Shown here: in pieces, positions 36,233-47,673 of the stretch
How positions within the stretch are numbered: the stretch's first letter is position 1
Layout of the letters: every line of letters starts with the position of its first letter
NCBI GenBank assembly: GCA_016748015.1
Contig: JAAOMT010000226.1
Span: forward strand, 1,036,604-1,100,603
Source: Geosiphon pyriformis
Taxonomy: Eukaryota; Glomeromycota; Glomeromycetes; Archaeosporales; Geosiphonaceae
DNA: 64,000 bases
Reading direction: 5' to 3'
Notes under the pieces: model-generated
What the model was told of the DNA's origin: nothing
Database searches by the model: none
Seen by the model: the letters and a program-made list of their open reading frames with translations, nothing else
Made by a program: the position numbers and the translations under genes

Positions 36233-37022
36233 TATTACAAGAGAGTTTTTTTGATATATTTAATTGTCAATATCCTGTTTTAATTGTAATTAGTTTCTCA
36301 TGAGTTCTTTAATTTTATGTGTTGGATATTAATGATAATATACTGAAGATTTTTTTTTGATGTTGTGATGTAAGTCTTCTTTTTAATTCTAGTTGTCTTT
36401 GTATGTTGTGTACTTCTTCTCAGAGGCTAATCTAAAATCTACCTGCTGTCTAGAGTCTTTTCTAAGACTATTCTTGCAATTGCCTGATGTGTTTCTCTAA
36501 TTTAGAAACATAGAATATTAATGGCTTTTTCACAATTTCTTTAAGTATATAATAAAGCTTTTTCAATTTAATTAGTAATCACATAAATAATTTTGATCAG
36601 AAATTATTCTTTCAAAGAGTTCAAAGATAAATGATAGTTTTATTCACTAGAGAGTATATGTGAATTCTATTGTTAATCTTGTAATTGTAATGTTAATTTA
36701 ATTTATTATTTTTCTTAATTCTTTTTGAATAAGATTTTATTTAGATATTTGTTGTTTCGAGTTGAAATTGTTTTGTTCTTCATTATTAAAAACTATTATA
36801 TATATATATAATTATTGTTTTACAAATAACATCTTATAATACTTTATTTTCATTATTTCTAAATAGTGCTTGCTGCTTTTGTGTAATAGTGCTTGCTGCT
36901 ATTGTAAAATAGTGCTTGCTGTTATTTGTAAGTTATTTCTTTTTATAAATTATTGCTATGCTATTTTATGATTGGCTAATTTATATTATTTATAATTCCT
37001 ATTAAATTCTTGAACTGTAACA
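36233..37022 (-). mobile_element. Solo LTR of Ty3-like family 2 (reverse orientation)
   Basis: Reverse complement aligns along its length with the 5' LTR at 58,267-59,140, including the GTGCTTGCTGCT repeat array (here about 36,868-36,925), the CATCAGGCAATTGCAAG-like block and the AGAAGGAGTAC-like block. Ends are TATTACAAG (from TGTTACAGG by two transitions) and TGTAACA. Flanking 4-mers are ACAT and ATAT, consistent with a 4-bp target duplication with one transition. It sits just upstream of the minus-strand pseudogene. Confidence 0.8.
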
Positions 37023-37490
37023 ATATTTAAAAACAAAGAAAAAACTATAATAAGTATAATCACTAAATTTGATTATTATTTGTTGATCATTTGAATTAGG
37101 TGATATCTAATCTGTAAATTAATTATTATAATTTAATTATATTTGTGTTTTATATAAATTAAATTATTAATTAAATAATAATTTAAATAATTTAATAAAA
37201 TAATTATTAATAAATTAAAATAATAATTATATTAATTAATAATAAAAATTATAAAAATAATTTTATGTTAATTAATAATTTAAATTTCTGTTAATAATAA
37301 TATATATTAATATTTAATATATAAATATTTATTTAAATAATTAAATAATACTTAATATTTATATTTTTAAGTTGAATTTAGTATTAAATATTTATAATTA
37401 TTATTAAATAAAAAAAACCAATTTTTATGTTAAAATATTTCAATTATTTAGTCTATAATTAAAAATTACTTGGTATTATTAATAATAAAA
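37023..37490. other. AT-rich spacer
   Basis: A/T-saturated sequence between a solo LTR and the 5' end of the split LINE. Nothing recognised. Confidence 0.5.
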
Positions 37491-37798
37491 TTGAGAAAAA
37501 CTTCTTTCTATTTTGCATCCTAAATTTTTAAAAAAGTACATATTTTGAAAAAAGTTTTTGCTGTTTTGTTTTTATTTTGCTATTCAATTAGATATTTCCA
37601 AATTTTTTCTGTTTGAATACAAAGCTGCTAGTAGTAATAGTAATTTTGTTATAAAAGAGTCCAAAAAAAAGTTATTTTCTGATTCTGCTGTTGTTAACTC
37701 TTCTGCTAAGAAAAAGTGCAAAATGGTTTGCTGAAAAAATCTGTTACTATAATTGGTGCTTCTATGAAAGAAGCTATTGGTGTTTTAATTAAGCATGT

Positions 37799-38749
37799 TG
37801 TTACCAGACAAAATTAGAGATATTGCTTAGCATGAAATTACTCTTATAATTCTTATTATTAATTAGCATTTCAAATTATTACTTATTATATTAGCAAAAT
37901 ATCCGAAATTATCATTTAATTAATAACCCAATTTGTACATAACACAAATGTAACCTAATTGCAATGATCAATCATGCAATACCCTGAACTATGTAACATT
38001 CAAAAAGTTTGCCAAAATTTGTAGAAATTTGCCGAAATAATTAATAGTTCACAGAAATAACTTGTAGTTTGCCAAAATATATCTCTAGTTCAGCGAAATT
38101 AAAGAAAATAGCAAAGTTCAAGTTTATAGAATAGTGTTATGACAAGTTGTATAAAAAAAAAGCTTCTCTTTTTGAGAAAATGTATTTTACTTTAGATTTA
38201 TCACTTAGAACCATTCCTACATATACAAAAAGAAATAAATATCAAATAATTTAAAAAACCAAATTCTTTAATTATTGTACTTAAAAAATCCTCAAAACCC
38301 AACTAATGTTTTGAAATTGATTAGCTACCAATTTTGGTAAACTGTTAATAACTCCAGGCCTGAATAGAAAACGTTTCCTTTAATAAAATCCTATTTCTTT
38401 TACATTTCTTTTATTTTATTTTTTTTTTCTTATTACAATCATTAGGGTAGCCTACAGATAAGATTCCTGTAGAAGAGTTGACTTTCACAGCAAAGTAACT
38501 ACACATTTTTAGTGAGCTTCCAGATGAGCAATTTCTGGGAAAGAGTTGACATTTACTACAATGTAACTACATAAAGTAACTGGCAAGGAATTGGCCATTC
38601 CACTTATAAGTCCCAGCAGTTCAAATTATAGGAGATAATTTGAAGATAAATTCAGTTCCTGGAGGTCTAATCACATCCATAAAACGTGAATTCACAGCAA
38701 ACAGGTATCAACAACATTACAGAAAAGAGACTGAAAACCTCCAGTAACA
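37799..38749 (+). repeat. 5' LTR of Ty3-like family 1
   Basis: 951 bp, starting TGTTACCAGAC and ending CCAGTAACA, a short inverted end (TGTTAC/GTAACA). It lacks one unit of about 21 bp found in the 3' LTR and the solo LTR within the degenerate TTCGCCGAAA-type repeat array (38,005-38,099). A candidate core promoter, GTATAAAAAAAAAGC, lies near 38,150 just before the CTTCTCTTTTTGAG segment. Confidence 0.9.
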
Positions 38750-38751
38750 TT

Positions 38752-38769
38752 TGGTGCTCTCTCACGGAA
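38752..38769 (+). promoter_or_regulatory. Candidate primer-binding site
   Basis: Two bases after the LTR comes TGGTGCTCTCTCACGGAA, starting TGG as required to pair with a tRNA CCA end. The second family also has TTTGGTG at the same place (59,141). I cannot name the tRNA. Confidence 0.45.
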
Positions 38770-38794
38770 ATAACACAGCAACAACAAATTCAAA

Positions 38795-40513
38795 GTGGTG
38801 ACCACACCAGACACAACAACTCTAAAATATTACCAGTCAATTTACACACACTGCAAGCAAAGATTCAACATTCCAGACGGAATTGAAGTTGTCAAAAAAT
38901 TAGTATACCAATACATTAAAAACCACATCAACAATTATTTTTTTAGAAACTACAACATTTCAAAAGTTAGAAGCAACCTCTACAATAATTTAGTGCACTA
39001 TTCACAATTGGAAACAGAAGACCTGAATAGTGAAACACTTGCTACCTACTTCCAAAAACTTAATTTTAACATTATTGAGTATTGTGAAAAAAAATACCCA
39101 GTACAGTCTAAATACTCTTTTGACTTTGAATCAGAGACAGAAACAAGCAACAAAGGCAAACAAAAATTGAAGCAATATTCAAAAACCACCCTAAATACTC
39201 CAATACTACCAAAAACAACTGTCAAACACTTACAAACACCTGAACAAGAAACCAGTTCAAAACTTCCACTTACTATTACACCTTTTCCAGCTTCACTTAC
39301 ACAAGCAGAAACTCCTAATTTACCTTTAAATTGATTTTCAAGACTAGAAGATTATACATCACCCAGAAGTCCCACCAGATAACAAAAAATCCTTCAGACT
39401 AGTACCAATCTTCTTGACTATTTAGCAAAAAACACAAGCAAACACTTTGAAACATTAGCCAACGAAGAAAACGTTTCTGAATCCATTGAAGAAGAAATAG
39501 AATCTGAAGAAGAAAGTAAATTAACAGATAATGAGGAAGAAAACGAAATAACAGCTTATATTGCAAAAATTCCCAAATTTAATGGAGAAGATATTGAGAC
39601 CAGTCCCCAAGAATGGCTCAACCAAGTTACTAAAGCTGGAGATACAAATGGATGAAATGCTGCCAGAATGCTAAGAACAATTCCCTACTTTCTCAAAAGA
39701 ACAGCAGGCAAATGGTTTGAAAACTTGACCACTCTTTTTAATGACTGGACAGCTTTCAAAACTGCCTTCTTAGAACAATTTACCAATAACAACACCTCAA
39801 TTACACTTCGAAATTGTTTTCGTAATATCAAACAAGAATCCTCTAAATCTGTCATGACTTATATTGGGAAATTCAACAAACTTCTCAGACAAATTTGCCA
39901 GCTTGAAACTAATGATTATTATTCCGATGCTCAAATTTTGGATCAATTTATTGCTGGTTTAAAGGATAAACTGATTAAAAAAGTTCACCCACATGTACCA
40001 GAAAATTTAGCCACTGCTATTCAACATGCGAAAAACTATGAAATGGCCATAAAAGAAGCCAACCATACCAAACTTGTTAACCTGGCTATTGAAAAAACCA
40101 GCTCAGCAGCTGAAGAAAAGATTGACCAATTAACCAAAAAAGTTGAACACTACTTTACCAACCAACAGCAACAACAGCAGTTATAGCAATCACAACAAAC
40201 ACAAAGATACTAATGCCCACAAAGACGAAATCAAAATAACTTTGCACTACTTTCTAATAACCAGCCTCAGAATTGCCATTACTATGGAATCCCTGGCCAC
40301 TGGAAAAGAGAATGCAGAAAGCTACAATGAGACCAACAAAATAGGAGTAATCAACATTACCCTCCACCACAGCAATTTTATTATCAACCACCACTACCAG
40401 CTTACTATTCACCAAGACTCCAATACCAAAGTAACTATTATCAGCCCATCCTACAGCCAATCCAACAGCAATACCAACAACCAACCACACAACATTATCA
40501 AGTATCTGCTTGA
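38795..40513 (+). pseudogene. gag of Ty3-like family 1
   Basis: One frame from VVTTPDTTTLKYY to TGA at 40,511, with nonsense codons at 39,332, 39,653 and 40,184 among others. It has an N-terminal domain of about 100 residues, a Glu-rich linker, a capsid-type domain (LRTIPYFLKRTAGKWF, AFKTAFLEQF, SVMTYIGKFNKLL, about 39,670-40,050), a Gln-rich tail and a zinc knuckle CHYYGIPGHWKREC (40,274-40,315) whose second Cys is Tyr. There is no ATG near the conserved start; the frame opens after a TAA with GTG GTG ACC. Confidence 0.8.
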
Positions 40514-40659
40514 AGATTGATTCTGCAAAATCTATTCATACCACAAAACTGATACTAAGTAAACAACAATAAGATCAATTCAAACAACCAATTGGTTCTC
40601 TAAAATTCAGCTCAACTAAGACCCAACCACTATCATACTCAAACTAATTATCTTATGAT

Positions 40660-43600
40660 GCCAAAAGAACAGGATTTTTACTATACTGCACTCTTAGAAG
40701 GTAAAGCTGCAGCACAATGACAAAACTCTTCTTATACTCCTACCACAATCCTACCAGCCAGAATTGCTGAAAACGCCAACCTTTTAGATATATTTCCTTT
40801 TGAATTTGAAGCAAATGAATTACCATTCTTGCTTAGCAATGCAGTGGCTAATAAGCAAAAAGCCATCACTGCAATGTACACAGAAGCTGAAATAGAAGGA
40901 AAGCCAATTTGCTTGATCCTAGACAGTGGATCCACCAGAAGCATCATCACATATCAATTGATACAACAGTTAAAAAAAAATGTTAACTGACCAGCTCAAA
41001 CAATTGTTGTTACTGCTGATGGCATGAAAAAGACTCCAGTAGGAGAGATTGACAACTTCCCATTCACAATTGACAGAATTACCATTCTAGTCAAAGTCCT
41101 AGTCATAGATGCTCCCCAATACCAAGCTTTTGTCGAAAACAATTGGCTTCAAAAAGCCAATGCTAATCTGAATTGGGAAACACAAGAGTTAACAATCTCC
41201 TACCAAGGACAACATGCCTGAGTACCTGCCACTTGTGGTACATTTAACAAACGCTCTGAAAAAGCCCCGGCTTTTGAATTTAAACCAGAAGAAAAAAAAC
41301 TCATCATTGAAACATTTATGGCACTTGGATCAACCTCCAATTGGGCTGATAAAACTAAACAACAGTATTTTTCAACATATGATTCTCTTGAAACAAAAGA
41401 ACCAGTAACATCCAGATGGAATGTCTTCTATTCAAAACCAGAATCATGAAAACAATGCCTTTACATTCCACTCAAATGCAAAGATTGCCACAAGAAACTT
41501 TTATCAATGGGAGCCTGCATTTCATCTGAAGAAGAATATGAAAATCATACTTGTTATTACTACAAGGCTTGCCACAGAGAACAATGGGGCCACCTAATAA
41601 AAAGAAATGAAAAATGGGACAACACCCCTTGTTTAACTTGTGGAGATATGCTACCAAAAGAATGCAATTGGATTGATGTAGCAATGAGAGGAGAAGTCTG
41701 CAATCAAACCTGCCAATATGCTTTATCAATTTCAGAAAAAGTCAAAAGAGAAACACCTTTTGATGCTGCTTACAATAGCACCCTCAACAAACTGTACTAT
41801 TACCCTCACAATGCCAAAATAATTTTTGATTTAGCAATGGCTTTAATCAACAGAGCCACTCAAAAAAATGTTCATCAAATAAAAGAATCAGAATATATTG
41901 CATATACTGTTGAAATCACTGGATACAACTACAAAAATGAAGTAGAAGTATATTACCAAATTGCCAGTCACACCTACCTGACCAAAGAAGCTCAAGCTTA
42001 ATGACTAGAGCAAATGAACATTAAATTATATAAGGAATGCATAATGCCTTGCAATGAACAATGGTGTCCTGAATGCTACACACTTAGCATTTCCTTGTCC
42101 AGTAAAAGTGATAAATATGAAATTGAATTTGGAGAATCTGAAGCAATAGAAGAAATAGAAGTCACACCCATTTATCTCATCAAAAATCAGCCTGCTTCAC
42201 AATTCAACAATGAACAAGAAATAAAGCCTGAAAAAGCCCACAAAATTGATGCTGAATATGATCTAAGATATCCAGGAAAAGATACCCTTACTCTCAAACC
42301 TAAATCACTCACAAAAATCAATCTCAAAATTGCCCTCAAAATCCCACCAGAAGCAATGGTCCAAATTGCTTCATGATCATCATTGGCGAGCAAAGGAATT
42401 AATGTTAGAGAAGGAATCATAGATGTGGGATATACAGGAGACATTACAATCATGTTACAAAATGAAACCAATAAATTTTTTCAAATTGAACATGCCGAAA
42501 AAATTGCTCAAGCTATTTATTTACCCTTAATCAACATTTCGGGTTTATAATTAGTCAGTCAAAGAGAACAATTGGGAAAGAATGAAAGAAGAACCAAAGG
42601 TTTTGGTTCAACTGAACGATTCACAGTTCCAGTAAACATAGCTCTTAATAAACAAAATGAATCTCACCAGATTTTATGACTCCCACAACCAATTACTATT
42701 TCACCCTTTGGAAAACATCCGGAAATCTACACCTGCTCAAAGTCAACAACTACACAACAAATTTTTGAATCCAACAAAAAAGTCTGCTTGGAACATAATA
42801 TCTCAATCTCAAACATTTATATTCCAGAAGAAACAAAAAAAATCCGAGTTATTTTTTACAATCCCAACAATTATCCCATAGTTTTATTAAATAACTTAGA
42901 AATTGGAGTCATTCACAGTAACATCTTTCAACAAGAATTACCCCAGACAGTTCCCAATTTCTCAGAAATCATTGAACATTTACTACTAAAAATCAACCCA
43001 AATTCTAGTTCTGAAAACTACCATGTTGTTATGGAAAAACTATCTCAAATCAACATGAAACAACTTGAACCACAACAACAGAGTCAGCTTAAAGAGCTAA
43101 TTGCAGAATTTGTTGATATCTTTGCCAAAAACAACAATGACTTAGGAAGAACCAATTTGGTTCAACACCAAATCTATACAGGAAATGCCAAACCAAAGTG
43201 ACAACAAGCCTACCAAATTGCCCCAAAAAGTCACCAATTTATCTGAAAAGAAGTGCAATGGATGCTTAACAATAGCCTTATTCAACTATCAATGAGTCCA
43301 TGAATCTTACCTGTGGTTCTAGTTAAAAAAAAAATGGAAAGATATGATTTTGTGTTGATTATTGACAATTCAACAGTATTACTATTGGAGATGTCTACCC
43401 TCTTCCCCGAATTGATGACATATTGGATGCCCTTGGAAAGTCCAAATACTTTTCGACATTAGATTTAGAGAGCAGATACTGGCAAGTTGTCATGGATCCC
43501 AAAAATTGCCCCAAAACAGCATTTACCATGCAAGGAGAAAATTACGAGTTTAACATAATGCCTTTTGGATTATGCAATGCACCAGTAACATTTCAAAGAC

Positions 43601-45889
43601 TCATGGATGTTATTTACAAAAGCCTCCTTTGGAAATCAGTAGTTGTCTATTTCGATGATACTGATGTTTATTTACCATCTTTTGAATTACACTTAAAACA
43701 CCTGCGAGAAGTTTTTCAATGATTACGAAAAGCAGAATTAAAACTGAACATCGAAAAATGCTACTTTGGAAAAACAAGTTTGGTTTTTCTTGGCCACATT
43801 GTAAGCAAAGATAGAATTAAACCAGACTCTGGAAAAATCAGCACTGTCAAGAACTTCAAGACTCCATAAAATACCACAGAATTGAGAGAATTTATTGGAT
43901 TAGCTTCTTATTACCAAAAATTCATCAAAGGATTCTCAGAAATTGCAAAACTCTTCAACCAGCTCACTACTAAAAATGTCGAATACAAATAGATAAAAGA
44001 ACACCAAAAAGCTTTTGAAATTCTCAAGAAAAAGCTGACAACAGCTCCAATTCTAGCCTACTCAGACTTCAGTAACCAATTTTGACTAGCTACAGACGCT
44101 TTTTACACTGCCTTTGGTGCTATCTTATCACAATTAGATGATAATAAAAATGAGCGAGTAATTGTCTATGCTAGCAGAACATTAAAACCAGCTGAGAAAA
44201 ACTATCCTGCCACAGAACTAGAAACAACAGCTGTAATTTGGGCCCTACACCACTTCAACCTTTATCTCAGACCTAAAAAATTCGATATTATCACTGATAA
44301 TATTAGACTCAAATGGCTTCAGAACAAAAACACTTAGCTAAACACAAAACAAACCTGATGGACAGAATTTTTAGCCAACTACTAATACATTGTACACCAC
44401 AAACCAGGAAAACTCCACACCAATGTTGATTGTCTCTCAAGAATGAGGCAAGATTAGAATACAAAACCAACACCCATTTGAATTAACAACAAAACAACAA
44501 ACAATGAACTCTGAAAGCTACAACAATTTTAAACAATATTTAAAGACATTAACAATCCTAACAGATTGGTCCCCAGATGAAAAACATCAGTTATAACAAC
44601 AAGCCAAACAATACTTCTTACACAACAACATTATTTATTATTGAAACTTCAGAAACCCAGACAGTCTGCTCAGATTAATACAAGAACATGAAAAAGAAAC
44701 CATTTTATATAACATGCACTCAGACTTTTCATCAGCACATCTAGAAAAAAACAGCACCACCCAGAAAACACTAGAATATTATTTTTGGTTTCAAATGAGA
44801 AAAGACATTCATAAATATGTTAAGTCTTGTGATAGTTGTCAAAGAAGAGAAGGAACTTGTCCTACAGAACCTTTAAATCCAATCAAAGTTGAACAGCCTT
44901 TTGACCAAATTGGTATCAATTTAATTGGACCACTCCCTATCAGAAACCAAGGAAACTGTTATATTGCAATAGCTGTAAACTATCTCACCAAATAGCCTGA
45001 AGCCAGAGCTATTCAACGAACAAATGTGAAATCAGTAGCAAACTTCATCTATGAAAACATCATTTGTAGACATAGATGCCCAATAGAACTTTTATCTGAT
45101 CAAGGAACACATTTTGTGAACAATTTAATCCAGGAAATTTGTGAACAATTTAATGTCAAGAGACCATTATCTTCACCCTACCATTTACAAACAAATGGAC
45201 TTGTAGAACGTTTCAACAGAACATTGTGTGAATCATTAGCCAAAGTCTCAACCGATTTTGAGCAAGAATGGGATATTTTTATTCTATCAGTGTTACTAGC
45301 ATATAGAACACTAAAACAAGATACCACAAAACACACACTATTTGATTTAACTTACGGAAGAACAGCAACATTACCAATTAGTTTCACAGTGGAAACATAC
45401 CCAGCACAACCAATCAATAAAAACAATTTCCAGAAAACACTACAACAAAGAGCCTACACTCTGCTTAACACATTGGAAAGAAAATGATAAATAGCAGCCA
45501 CCCATATTAAACACTCTCAAGCTCAACAAAAACAATGGCATGATGACAAATTGCCTCCAGTTACCAATGTATTTAAAATTAGAAACAAAGTTCTTTTATA
45601 CAGAACTAAAGCTGAAAAACAATAGAGTAGAAAATTTGAAAATAAATGGGATGGACCATTCTTTATCCATGAAGTTCTAGGCAATGGATCATACAAGCTA
45701 AGACTTGATGACAAAATCCTAGCAAAAGTTGCACATGGAGATTGTTTGAAACACTATAATTCCAGAAACAATTCTGAATCATTAATTCCACAAATTGGTA
45801 TACATTCCTCTTTAATCAATCCCAAAAATATTCTCCAAAATTTAGAACCAATAGTTGTCATTGAACAACCTCCCAACTTGAACACTTAA
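40660..45889 (+). pseudogene. pol of Ty3-like family 1: protease, Cys-rich module, dUTPase, RT, RNase H, integrase
   Basis: Protease about 40,860-41,215 with ILDSGST. Cys-rich module about 41,450-41,745 (CKDC, CLTC, CNQTC), with a second set near 42,040-42,075 (CIMPC, CPEC). dUTPase about 42,245-42,540: DAEYDLR (motif 1), SSLASKGI (motif 2, preceded by a stop), GIIDVGYTGDI (motif 3). RT about 43,100-43,850: YFSTLDLESRYWQV, MPFGLCNAP, VVYFDDTDVY, FLGHIVS. RNase H about 44,020-44,430: LATDAFYTAFGAIL, YPATELE, VIWAL. Integrase about 44,710-45,890: CDSCQRREG zinc end, IGINLIGPL (first catalytic Asp is Asn), SDQGTHF, TNGLVERFN (Glu present), then KWDGPFFI (GPF/Y module). At least two frameshifts and a dozen stops. 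Confidence 0.88.
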
Positions 45890-46011
45890 TTTAAATTTAT
45901 TATTATAGTTATTTTCTTATAATTTAGAAACAATCTCACAAAAACAAAACAAAAATAACATAAAAATCCATACACCAAAAATAATTTTCTTTTATTTTCA
46001 AATCTCTTATA

Positions 46012-46731
46012 ATGACTATTCCTCAAAACATTCAACAATTATCCTAAAAACTAATGTTAGCTTTAAAAACAATATCCGAATTATCCATTACTGTTACTGG
46101 AAATCACATTAATTATACCCAAACAGAAATAGTTACAAATTTAGCCCCAAATTTATGAAAATATCACCCATATAAGAAAAACACAAGAAGTTATTCTGGA
46201 ATTCACCTGCCAGAACTTTTAAAGCTTGCTTTAAGAGAAAACTTAATGCTCACTCTTATTAGTATTTCACTAAATGCTACTATTCAACAAAAACTTCAAC
46301 TGTGTCTTAATAAAGAAAACCACAACTATACTCCAATATATAGATATTTTTACATTGGAAAAACACTTCACAAACAAAAACAGGAGCTTACAGTAGCAAA
46401 CCTCACAAAAGAAGCTATTCGGAAACAACTCTACAATGAATTCAAGACAACAGCTGGACCTACAAACAGTCATTATAAACTAAGAGCTGCTCTTAGACTT
46501 TATGACCTATTCCACACCTGTGAAAACGTCCTACAAAACTCAATTTTACAACCTTTGAAGATTCAATACATTGGAAAGCTCACAGAACTAAAATTTCAAC
46601 AATTTTCAGACCAAATTTCTTCAATAATTTTGGATTACTATCTGGAAATTACAGATGGTACTTGGACTTTGACGGAGCTCAGTTTTGAGGAGAAGATTAT
46701 ATTACCAGACGAAATTAGAGATATTGCTTAG
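46012..46731 (+). pseudogene. Extra 3' ORF of Ty3-like family 1, function unknown
   Basis: Lies between pol and the 3' LTR. One frame of 239 residues from ATG 46,012 (MTIPQNIQQL), with only TAA at 46,045 and TGA at 46,159 inside. The last 161 codons (46,246-46,731) are open. It runs through the polypurine tract and ends in the 3' LTR, so the LTR's first bases encode LPDEIRDIA. The middle has YTPIYRYFYIGKTL and LRAALRLYDLFHTCENVL; it is helix-prone, with no signal peptide, membrane segment or Cys cluster. No homology recognised. Envelope is unlikely; an accessory protein is possible. Confidence 0.65.
46687..46696 (+). promoter_or_regulatory. Polypurine tract
   Basis: GAGGAGAAGA lies three bases before the 3' LTR, the expected plus-strand primer position. 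It is also within the coding frame of the 3' ORF. Confidence 0.6.
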
Positions 46732-47669
46732 CATGAAATTACCCTTATAATTCTTATCATTAATTAGCATTTCAAATTATTACTTATTACATTAGCAAAA
46801 TATCTGAAATTATCATTTAATTAATAACCCAATTTGTACATAACACAAATGTAACCTAATTGCAATAATCAATTATGCAATATCTCAAACTATGTAACAT
46901 TCAAAAAGTTTGCCAAAATTTGTAAAAATTCGCTGAAATAATTGATAGTTCACCAAAATATCTAATAGTTTGCAGAAATAACTTGTAGTTTGCCGAAATG
47001 TATCTCTAGTTCAGCGAAATTAAAGAAAATAGCAAAGTTCAAGTTCATAGAATAGTGTTATGACAAGTTGTATAAAAGAAAAGCTTCTTTCTTTGAGAAA
47101 ATGTATCTTACTTTAGATTTATCACTTAGAACCATTCTTACACACACAAAAAAAAATAAATATCAAATAATTCAAAAAACCAAATTCTTTAATTATTGCA
47201 CTTGAAAAATTCTCAAAACCCAACTAACATTTTGAAATTGATTAGCTACCAATTTCGGTAAACTGTTAGTGACTCTAGGCCTGGATAGAAAATGTTTCTT
47301 TTGATAAAATCCTATTTCTTTTATATTTCTTTTATTTTATTTTTCTTTTCTTATTACAATCATTAGGGTAGCCTACAGACGAGATTCCTGTAAGAGAGTT
47401 GACTTTTACAGCAAAGTAACTACATATTTTTAGTGAGCTTCTAGATGAGCAATTTTTGGGAAAAAGTTAACATTTACTACAACGTAACTACATAAAGTAA
47501 CTGGCAAGGAATTGGCCATTCTACTTATAAGCCCAGCAGTTCAAATTATAGGAGATAATTTAAATATAAATTCAGTTCTTGGAGGTCCAACCACATCCAT
47601 AAAACATAAATTCACAGCAAACAAGTATCAACAACATTACAGAAAAGAGACTGAAAACCTTTGGTAACA
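46700..47669 (+). repeat. 3' LTR of Ty3-like family 1
   Basis: 970 bp, near-collinear with the 5' LTR; most differences I saw are C/T or G/A transitions, including the terminal TG which is TA here. It ends GGTAACA followed by the ATGT duplication. The first 30 bases also encode the end of the upstream 3' ORF. Confidence 0.9.
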
Positions 47670-47673
47670 ATGT

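Larger units (their letters stand above)
37799..47669 (+). mobile_element. Complete Ty3-like LTR retrotransposon (family 1), inactivated
   Basis: 9.87 kb, flanked by the 4-bp duplication ATGT (37,795-37,798 and 47,670-47,673). Order: 5' LTR, primer-binding candidate, gag, protease, Cys-rich module, dUTPase, RT, RNase H, integrase with GPF module, an extra 3' ORF, polypurine tract, 3' LTR. RT-before-integrase order places it with Ty3-type (Metaviridae-like) elements. Gag, protease and dUTPase lie in one frame. A frameshift in an A-run near 43,328 and another between 43,722 and 44,714, plus many nonsense codons, kill it. It lies inside ORF1 of the split LINE. Confidence 0.92.

Noticed and set aside
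46012-46731. 3' ORF as an envelope gene
   Set aside because: No signal peptide, membrane anchor or cleavage site is visible.
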